Shown here in pieces: positions 58,405 to 64,000 of a stretch of DNA of 64,000 nt (within the stretch, counting starts at the first letter, position 1; every line of letters begins with the position of its first letter). The notes under the pieces were generated by a model. The model worked only from the letters and a program-made list of their open reading frames with translations. It did not search any database and was not told the DNA's origin. This DNA is from Rufibacter hautae (lineage in GTDB: Bacteria > Bacteroidota > Bacteroidia > Cytophagales > Hymenobacteraceae): positions 1,116,001 through 1,180,000 of the forward strand of contig NZ_VKKY01000002.1 in NCBI RefSeq assembly GCF_008271695.1. Direction: 5' to 3'. A program made the translations under genes and the position numbers.

Positions 58405-58887
58405 ATGTCTCTACTGTTTTTATCCCAAAGCCAACGCCAGGTAACTGCCTTGCTCCGGAAAGCAGGCATGGACAACATCAACATTCCCAACACCATCCAA
58501 ACCACCCGCGAAACCGCTGAGAATTGGCTTTACCAGGAAATGGAGCAGGGCAATCTGCCCCTGGTTTTCCAGATGGTGAAAGGCGATTGCCTGGAGAAAG
58601 ACTCACAGCTTTTGTTTGATGAACTGAAGGATGTGGTGGTGGCCAAGTACATCATGCGCATGGGCATGGCCTATGACGCCGCCTCCAAGACCGCCTCGGT
58701 GATTTTGCCCTTTATCCTGAAGGCCATGGTGGAGTTGCTCCAAAAAAACCCTATGTTCAAGAACTGGTGGGACAACCTGGACCTGCGCAAACACCTGCCC
58801 AGCAAAGAAGACATCAAGTCAAAATTCAGGACCGTGGGCAAATCTTTTTCCGGCAACCAGTCATCAGAAAACAGCGCCTTCGCTTAA
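58405..58887 (+). CDS. Unknown protein, paralogue 1
   Basis: 160-residue protein of no family I recognise. It shares clear similarity with the protein at 59473-59964: (L/A)LLRKAGMxxxxIPxTIQxTRETxExWL near residue 18-45, then LLFDELKDVVV and a hydrophobic helix SVILPFILKAMVELLQKNPMFKNWW (about 95-120). The hydrophobic run flanked by basic residues could be a membrane-associated or buried helix. The C-terminal region is basic. The intervening minus-strand gene at 58974-59348 separates the pair. Confidence 0.6.
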   Translation: MSLLFLSQSQRQVTALLRKAGMDNINIPNTIQTTRETAENWLYQEMEQGNLPLVFQMVKGDCLEKDSQLLFDELKDVVVAKYIMRMGMAYDAASKTASVILPFILKAMVELLQKNPMFKNWWDNLDLRKHLPSKEDIKSKFRTVGKSFSGNQSSENSAFA

Positions 58888-58899
58888 ACAAAAGAATTG

Positions 58900-58933
58900 T
58901 TTTAAGGCCGATTTTTCAAAAGAAGGCTTAAAA
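58900..58933. repeat. Dispersed palindrome, copy 23
   Basis: GCCGATTTTTCAAAAGAAGG (58907-58926) with TTTTAAG before and CTTAAAA after; 12 bp past the stop of paralogue 1. One of the best full-length matches. Confidence 0.65.
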
Positions 58934-58973
58934 TGGCTTTACTGCTTTTCTTTAACTATAAGCCAACGATCCT

Positions 58974-59348
58974 TTACTCCTGCTCTGTATCACCATTCCT
59001 TAGCAAAGGATCTTCTGTGGAGGCATTGGCCTCGCCTTGTTCTTTGAGGCGGTCAATGCGGTTGGCGATGCGGTGATGGACGCGGTCGTCTTGCAGGTAG
59101 GTTTGCTGGTCCAGGTCAAATTCTGCGGGGTTGAACTCCCGGGCCAGTTCATGCAATTGGTAAATATAGGTGTCAATGCGGTTGATGGCCTCCGACACAA
59201 ATTCACTGGCATGGTCATTTTCCTCAGATAGGCCTTCCTTTACTTCCTCAGCCTGCCGTATCTCTTGCTGAATGACCGCCTCGGGCTGGGTTCCTTTCAT
59301 GCGTTCATTCTCTAGCCGTTTCTTGAATTCTGGGATGTCAAAGTCCAT
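58974..59348 (-). CDS. Acidic unknown protein
   Basis: 124-residue acidic protein that I do not recognise. It begins MDFDIPEFKKRLENERMKGT and continues as one or two long helices rich in Glu/Arg (EVKEGLSEENDHASEFVSEAINRIDTYIYQ), with a pattern suitable for coiled coil. Its codon use looks like neighbours, so it is probably a real gene. It lies between the two paralogues in the opposite direction. The start could also be the Met at residue 17. Confidence 0.5.
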   Translation of the reverse strand: MDFDIPEFKKRLENERMKGTQPEAVIQQEIRQAEEVKEGLSEENDHASEFVSEAINRIDTYIYQLHELAREFNPAEFDLDQQTYLQDDRVHHRIANRIDRLKEQGEANASTEDPLLRNGDTEQE

Positions 59349-59472
59349 AAGCGTTGTATTTGATCCTTGTTGGTTTAACCGAGTACGTGTTATCTGCCTC
59401 TGAGTTAAGTCTGTAAACTAACCAAATTGCTGGTTTACCCGTAGCTTCAAGAAAACCCCTTATTACCCAAAT

Positions 59473-59964
59473 ATGCCCGTTCCCTTTCTTCAGAGAAGCC
59501 ATGCCTTTGCGGCGCAGCTGCTGCACAAAGCCGGTTTAAAGGCCAGCCAGATTCCGCAGGCCATTCAGGTTACCCGCGAGACCGTGGAGCAGTGGCTGCA
59601 GAAAGAACTGGAAAGCGGCAACGCTCAACAGGTGCTGGAGGTTCTCAAAGGCCACGTACAGGAGAAAGGCCCCAAACTCTTGTTTGATAAACTGAAGGAT
59701 ATGCTTTTGGTACGGCTTATGCTGCACCTGGGAATCAGAAGCGCTTTGGCTTCCAATATTGTCACCCTCATTCTGCCGTTCGTGCTCAAGCGGATCTTTG
59801 ACCTGGCCAGGCAAAACCCCAAGATGCAAGCCTGGTGGCGCGAACAGGAATGGCGCGAGCAGATGCCTACCCTCAGCCAGATCAAATCCAGGATAAAGGA
59901 ACTGGGGCAAAATTTCTCCCCTAACCGAACGAACCCACCAAGTGATCAACCGCTGTTTATTTGA
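59473..59964 (+). CDS. Unknown protein, paralogue 2
   Basis: 163-residue protein similar to 58405-58887: AAQLLHKAGLKASQIPQAIQVTRETVEQWLQKELESG aligns with its N-terminal half, and LLFDKLKDMLLVRLMLHLGI then VTLILPFVLKRIFDLARQNPKMQAWW with its C-terminal half. Both share the order charged-helix, LLFDxLKD, hydrophobic helix, and an Asn-Pro-x-(F/M)-(K/Q) segment. No known domain. It is probably an old tandem duplicate; the acidic gene now lies between them. The start ATG 59473 follows A/T-rich sequence. Confidence 0.6.
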   Translation: MPVPFLQRSHAFAAQLLHKAGLKASQIPQAIQVTRETVEQWLQKELESGNAQQVLEVLKGHVQEKGPKLLFDKLKDMLLVRLMLHLGIRSALASNIVTLILPFVLKRIFDLARQNPKMQAWWREQEWREQMPTLSQIKSRIKELGQNFSPNRTNPPSDQPLFI

Positions 59965-59990
59965 TTAGAGTCACCTGACCGATACATCGA

Positions 59991-60024
59991 TTTAAGGCTG
60001 ATCTTGAAAAACGAGCCAAATAAA
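59991..60024. repeat. Dispersed palindrome, copy 24
   Basis: GCTGATCTTGAAAAACGAGC (59997-60016) with TTTAAG before and CAAATAAAA after; precedes the glnN terminator. Confidence 0.55.
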
Positions 60025-60030
60025 AGGATA

Positions 60031-60072
60031 GAAACAAAAAGCCCCTGCTCACTGGCAGGGGCTTTTTGTTTC
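60031..60072. terminator. Bidirectional terminator, paralogue 2 / glnN
   Basis: 18-bp perfect stem GAAACAAAAAGCCCCTGC with its complement and a 6-nt loop, between convergent genes. Confidence 0.92.
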
Positions 60073-60087
60073 TAAGAATACGTTCTA

Positions 60088-62280
60088 TTAATGACGGAAC
60101 ATCATCTCGCGGTATTTCACCAATGGCCACTGCTCATCGGCTACAATCAGCTCTAGTTTGTCTACGCTGTAACGGATGGTCTCAAAGAAAGAAAGCACTT
60201 CATCGGTGTACATGATAGCCCGCTCGCGGGTGTCTTCAATCTTGTTGGCCACTTTGCGTTGCTCAATCATGGCATCCACGTTCGACTTGATGGTGGTCAA
60301 GTGACTTGAGATGGTTTTGATGGTTTCCAGCGTGGATTGGGTGTACTCGTTGTCTTCCAATCCAATATCGCGAAGACCTTTGATGTTCTCCACCAGAGTG
60401 GTCTGGTAAGCGATGGCGGTAGGAATGATGTGGTTCATGGCCAGATCCCCCATCACACGGGCCTCAATCTGCACCCGCTTGATATAATCCTCAAGCAGAA
60501 TGTCATGACGGGCATGTAACTCACGGGAACTGAAGATGTTGTGCTTGGTGAAGATCTCCATAGCGGTCTCATCTACCAGTTTGTCCAGAGCCTGCGGTGT
60601 CTTGCGGATGTTGCTCAACCCACGACGCTCGGCTTCTTCTTCCCACTCCTTAGAGTACCCGTTTCCTTCAAAACGCACGGCTTTGGAAGAAATCACGTAC
60701 TCGCGCAGCACATCAATAATGGCTACTTCTTTTTTCTTGCCCTCGGCCATCATGGCATCCACGCTGTTTTTGAAGTCGATCAACTGATCAGCGACAATGG
60801 CGTTGAGGGTGGTCATGGCGTTGGAGCTGTTAGCCGAGGAACCTACCGCGCGGAACTCAAACTTGTTACCAGTGAAGGCAAAAGGCGAGGTACGGTTACG
60901 GTCGGTGTTGTCCAGCAGGATTTCAGGGATCTTGTCGATGCCCAGTTTCAGGTACACGTTATCGCCTTTGTCCAAAGGCAATTTGGCGGTACGCTCCAGT
61001 TCATCCAGAACCTCGGTCAATTTTTTACCCACGAACACAGACATGATGGCCGGTGGAGCTTCGTTAGCACCCAGACGGTGGTCGTTGCTCGCAGACGCGA
61101 TGCTGGCACGCAGCAGATCGGCGTAGCGGTGCACCGCTTTCACGGTGGTGATGAAGAAGGTAAGGAACTGCAGGTTTTCTTTCGGCCGACGGCCCGGGGC
61201 GAACAGGTTCACGCCGGTGTCGGTGCTTAGGGCCCAGTTGTTGTGCTTGCCGCTTCCGTTCACGCCTTTGTATGGCTTCTCGTGCAGCAATACCTTAAAG
61301 TGGTGCTTCTCAGCCACACGGTCTAAGATATCCATTAACAATTGGTTATGGTCTACGGCCAGGTTGGCTTCTTCAAAGGTAGGAGCGCACTCAAACTGGT
61401 TAGGTGCCACCTCATTGTGACGGGTTCTTAACGGAATGCCCAACTTGTGCGACTCGGCCTCAAAGTCAATCATGAAGGCGTGCACGCGGGAAGGAATGGC
61501 TCCGAAGTAGTGGTCTTCCAGCTGCTGGCCTTTGGCCGGCTCATGGCCAAACACGGTTCTGCCGGTCATCACCAGGTCTGGGCGGGCTTCGTACAAGGCG
61601 CGGTCTACCAGGAAGTACTCCTGCTCAATACCCAACGTAGTAGTTACCCTGGTGACGTCTTTGTCAAAGTACTGGCAAACATCCAGGGCCGCTTTCTCTA
61701 CCAGGTTAAGGCTTTTCAGCAAAGGCGCTTTGAAGTCAAGGGCCTCACCGGTATAGGAAACGAAGATAGTAGGGATACAAAGGGTCTTGGCGCCGGCGTT
61801 TTCAATGATGAAGGCCGGTGAGGTTGGGTCCCAGGCAGTATAACCGCGGGCCTCAAACGTGTTCCGGATGCCGCCGCTTGGGAAGGAAGAGGCATCTGGC
61901 TCTTGTTGTACCAGGGCGCTGCCTTTGAATACCTCAATGGCACGTCCGTCTGAGCTCAGGTCAAAGAAAGAGTCGTGTTTCTCGGCGGTCTCCCCGGTCA
62001 ACGGCTGGAACCAGTGGGTGTAGTGGGTAGCACCACGGCTCAGGGCCCAGGTTTTCATGGCTCCCGCCACGGCATCGGCTAGGTTACGGTCTACTTTGCT
62101 GCCGGTTTTAATGGCAAACTGCAGGCGTTTGAAATAATCTCCTGCCAAAGTAGCGCGCATGGCCTCTAAACCGAATACGTTACTTCCATAATAATCAGAG
62201 ATTTTGTCAGAAGGTAGCTTCACCTCTACTGGCGTCCGTTGGTTTACCAACTCAAGCGCCTTAAAACGAAGAATGGCCAT
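60088..62280 (-). CDS. glnN: Glutamine synthetase type III
   Basis: 730-residue GSIII, the long form common in Bacteroidetes and cyanobacteria. It condenses glutamate and ammonium with ATP to glutamine in the cytoplasm. Recognisable segments are MFGHEPAKG-like TVFGHEPAKGQQLEDHYFG, EVAPNQFECAP, VNGSGKHNNWALST, and the C-terminal GSIII-specific helical region (about 560-730). Metal and substrate residues in EQEYFLVD and HEKPYKGVNGSGKHNNW are intact. It is monocistronic with a consensus promoter; no GlnB or GlnK gene is nearby. Confidence 0.97.
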   Translation of the reverse strand: MAILRFKALELVNQRTPVEVKLPSDKISDYYGSNVFGLEAMRATLAGDYFKRLQFAIKTGSKVDRNLADAVAGAMKTWALSRGATHYTHWFQPLTGETAEKHDSFFDLSSDGRAIEVFKGSALVQQEPDASSFPSGGIRNTFEARGYTAWDPTSPAFIIENAGAKTLCIPTIFVSYTGEALDFKAPLLKSLNLVEKAALDVCQYFDKDVTRVTTTLGIEQEYFLVDRALYEARPDLVMTGRTVFGHEPAKGQQLEDHYFGAIPSRVHAFMIDFEAESHKLGIPLRTRHNEVAPNQFECAPTFEEANLAVDHNQLLMDILDRVAEKHHFKVLLHEKPYKGVNGSGKHNNWALSTDTGVNLFAPGRRPKENLQFLTFFITTVKAVHRYADLLRASIASASNDHRLGANEAPPAIMSVFVGKKLTEVLDELERTAKLPLDKGDNVYLKLGIDKIPEILLDNTDRNRTSPFAFTGNKFEFRAVGSSANSSNAMTTLNAIVADQLIDFKNSVDAMMAEGKKKEVAIIDVLREYVISSKAVRFEGNGYSKEWEEEAERRGLSNIRKTPQALDKLVDETAMEIFTKHNIFSSRELHARHDILLEDYIKRVQIEARVMGDLAMNHIIPTAIAYQTTLVENIKGLRDIGLEDNEYTQSTLETIKTISSHLTTIKSNVDAMIEQRKVANKIEDTRERAIMYTDEVLSFFETIRYSVDKLELIVADEQWPLVKYREMMFRH

Positions 62281-62308
62281 GAAATTTGTTTGTGATGAAA
62301 AGATGCAT

Positions 62309-62338
62309 CAAATGTAGGGTAGAAAATCATACTTTCAA
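62309..62338 (-). promoter_or_regulatory. Consensus promoter of glnN
   Basis: Minus strand: TTG (complement of 62336-62338), 19-bp spacer, TACATTTG (complement of 62309-62316). This matches the Bacteroidetes primary-sigma pattern TTG-N19-TAnnTTTG exactly and predicts a leader of about 22 nt. Confidence 0.75.
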
Positions 62339-62489
62339 GCATTGCCCCTATTTTTTTAACTACTTTTTTAAAACTTACCTCTACTTTCAAGAGAACAACC
62401 CTCTATTTACACACCTATTTTCCCAAACAAGCATTAGAATTACCTCAACACCCCCTCAAAATACATAGTCTTCTAAAAAGACGCTCTTT

Positions 62490-62519
62490 TTTGCCGATGT
62501 CCTTTATGCGGTATATTTG
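62490..62519 (+). promoter_or_regulatory. Consensus promoter of the LTA-synthase-family gene
   Basis: TTTG (62490-62493), 18-bp spacer, TATATTTG (62512-62519). The predicted transcript start lies within a few bases of the GTG at 62524, so the mRNA would be leaderless or nearly so. The rest of 62339-62489 is A/T-rich without features. Confidence 0.65.
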
Positions 62520-62523
62520 ACCC

Positions 62524-64000
62524 GTGAAAAGAATACTATTCAAAGCCTTCGGGTATTTTTTCTTCTGGACTCTCTTATTTGAGATATGCCGGGCAGTTTT
62601 CCTCCTCTATCATTCTGCCAAAACCGATGCCTTAACCTCTGGTGAGATCGGGAAAGTGTTCTGGTACGGTCTCCGGATGGACCTTTCCTTCGCCGCTTAC
62701 CTGAGTGTGATTCCGTTCCTGCTCTTTTTGAACGAAGTGGCTTTCAGAAAAAGGGTCTTTTTGAAAATTGTCTCTGTTTTCACCTATGTGCTGCTCCCTA
62801 TTCTGGTGCTGTTGGTGACCATTGACCTGGAGCTGTATTCGGCCTGGGGTTTTAGGCTGGACTCTACCCCTCTGCAGTACCTTAACACGCCCGCCGAGAT
62901 GCTGGCCTCTACGGCATCGGCCCCGGTCTGGCTCTTGGCGCTCCTTTATTTATTGCTGCTGGTAATTGGCGTGGTAGGCTACCGATTCCTCAGCCGGAAT
63001 TGGGCTGTTTCTCCAAAAAGAGGCGTAAAACAACTATCCGGTGAACTTCTGCTCAGTCTGTTTCTGCTTGCGTTGTTGGTGCTGCCTATCCGGGGCGGTT
63101 GGCAGCAGATTCCCCTGAACCAAAGCGACGTTTACTTTTCTTCCAAACTTTTCGCGAACCATGCGGGCGTGAACGTGCCTTGGAACGTGATGCACTCTTT
63201 GCTTAAAAAGAACCACAACACCAAAAACCCTTACCAGTACCTGGACGAGAAACAGGCCCAGGCCATGGTGCAGGAGTTGTACCAGTCCAAAAATGATTCT
63301 GTTCCTTCTTTGCTTCGGGTGAAAAAGCCTAACGTGCTGTTCATCATTCTGGAAAGCTACACCGCCAAGTTCATCGGGGCGCTGGGTGGCCCGGTGGAGG
63401 TGACGCCTAACTTCAACGCATTGGCCAAAGAAGGCATCCTGTTCCAGAACATCTACGCCGCCGGCGACCGAAGCGAGAAAGGCATGGTGGCGCTCCTAAG
63501 CGGCTACCCGGTGCAGACCACCACCTCCATTATCAAAACCCCGAAAAAGACGGAACGCCTGCCCCAATTTGCCTCAGAGCTGAAAAGGCTGGGCTATGGC
63601 ACCAGCTACTACTACGGCGGGGAATTGGCCTTTGCCAACATCAAGTCTTACCTCATCAACGGGCAGTATGACAAGCTGGTGGAGAAGTCTGATTTCCCGA
63701 GCGAGAACTACAACTCCAAGTGGGGTGTGCATGACCATATTCTGTTTGACCGGGTCTTAGCCGAGCACCAAAACCCCAAGCAGCCGTTCTTCACCACCGT
63801 CTATACCCTCAGCAGCCACGAGCCCTATGACATTCCCATTCCGGTCAAGTTCCCGGGCACCGATGAGGAAACCAGGTTCAAGAACGCTTTCTACTACACA
63901 GACTGGGCTTTGGGCCGTTTCCTCTCTGCCGCAAAGAAAATGCCCTGGTGGCAAAACACGCTGGTGGTGCTGGTAGCCGACCATGGGCACCATTTCCCCG
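62524..64000 (+). CDS. LTA-synthase-family membrane sulfatase-fold protein (3' end outside window)
   Basis: At least 492 residues; the frame is open to the end of the window. It starts with GTG (MKRILFKAFGYFFFW), the typical beginning of the family. About five membrane helices (residues 8-28, 50-72, 82-102, 135-155, 175-195) are followed by an extracytoplasmic alkaline-phosphatase-type domain beginning KPNVLFIILESYTAKFIGAL (about 279). The nucleophile position is Ser in AGDRSEKGMVALLSGYP, where LtaS has Thr. The segment ends at LVADHGHHFP, which carries the metal-binding Asp-His. Gram-negative members transfer phosphoglycerol or phosphoethanolamine to glycans; Bacteroidetes have no lipoteichoic acid. 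A palindrome-like sequence lies within the coding region at 63002-63030. Confidence 0.88.
   Translation, partial: MKRILFKAFGYFFFWTLLFEICRAVFLLYHSAKTDALTSGEIGKVFWYGLRMDLSFAAYLSVIPFLLFLNEVAFRKRVFLKIVSVFTYVLLPILVLLVTIDLELYSAWGFRLDSTPLQYLNTPAEMLASTASAPVWLLALLYLLLLVIGVVGYRFLSRNWAVSPKRGVKQLSGELLLSLFLLALLVLPIRGGWQQIPLNQSDVYFSSKLFANHAGVNVPWNVMHSLLKKNHNTKNPYQYLDEKQAQAMVQELYQSKNDSVPSLLRVKKPNVLFIILESYTAKFIGALGGPVEVTPNFNALAKEGILFQNIYAAGDRSEKGMVALLSGYPVQTTTSIIKTPKKTERLPQFASELKRLGYGTSYYYGGELAFANIKSYLINGQYDKLVEKSDFPSENYNSKWGVHDHILFDRVLAEHQNPKQPFFTTVYTLSSHEPYDIPIPVKFPGTDEETRFKNAFYYTDWALGRFLSAAKKMPWWQNTLVVLVADHGHHFP

Noticed and set aside
1-64000. tRNA, rRNA, CRISPR, insertion sequences, known riboswitches
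   Set aside because: Spacers were read for T-loop words, repeat-spacer periodicity and transposase motifs on both strands; none was found.

Overview
The window looks like a chromosomal segment of a Bacteroidota bacterium, most probably order Cytophagales, family Hymenobacteraceae (Rufibacter/Pontibacter-like). The reasons are gene content and signals rather than a database match: an S46 dipeptidyl-peptidase, a type III glutamine synthetase, the long plant/Bacteroidetes form of IspG, a BlaI-M56 pair, ~800-residue FtsX/MacB permeases, flexirubin/carotenoid-type oxidoreductases, and promoters of the form TTG-N18/19-TAnnTTTG. Most genes are about half G+C; two stretches (37.8-39.0 kb and 49.2-50.2 kb) are visibly AT-rich. 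I see no rRNA, tRNA, CRISPR array, transposase or phage module.

Layout. 0-7.6 kb: PIN-PhoH ATPase, DinB-like protein, secreted unknown, DUF1232 protein, S46 peptidase, then an SRPBCC/SDR operon. 7.8-13.5 kb: TPR histidine kinase, CrtI-like flavoprotein, SDR, HI0933-family flavoprotein. 13.5-16.7 kb: a DEAD-box RNA helicase with an RGG tail and a structured leader, bracketed by an inverted pair of ~287-bp repeats. 16.8-22.7 kb: HMCES/YedK-type protein, a Vms1/ANKZF1-like VLRF1 protein, CorA, and a BlaI-M56 operon behind a large nested dyad. 23.7-30.7 kb: outer-membrane beta-barrel receptor, two small genes, MacB-type permease and ATPase. 31-33.8 kb: sigma-54 activator and its kinase, divergent from the ABC genes. 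34-39.8 kb: Gfo/Idh/MocA protein, MFS transporter, DinB-like protein, AT-rich DUF4062 gene, thyA. 40-49 kb: DUF885 lipoprotein, coiled-coil and zinc-ribbon pair, IGHMBP2-like helicase, SlyD, AcpH-like, PNPOx-like and CrtA-like genes. 49-62.3 kb: PKD lipoprotein, leuS, TonB-like, YjbR, DUF2167, ispG, a pair of paralogous unknowns, glnN. 62.5 kb to the edge: an LTA-synthase-family membrane protein running off the window.

How genes work together. The clearest units are the ABC permease/ATPase with the divergent NtrC-type regulator and kinase, BlaI with its M56 protease, the SDR/SRPBCC pair, the ATGA-coupled coiled-coil/zinc-ribbon pair, and thyA followed closely by the DUF4062 gene. Two carotenoid-type enzymes lie 37 kb apart.

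The most unusual structure is non-coding. About twenty copies of a short palindrome (idealised TTTTAAGGCC-N-GTTTT-N4-AAAAC-N-GGCCTTAAAA) are scattered through the intergenic spaces, usually just after stop codons, and several sit exactly in the loop of a longer gene-specific stem. I know of no name for this family. Other leads are the VLRF1 protein, the DUF4062 gene, the phased dyads upstream of the ABC operon, and the helicase leader. All statements come from reading the sequence; no alignment, profile search or folding calculation was run.
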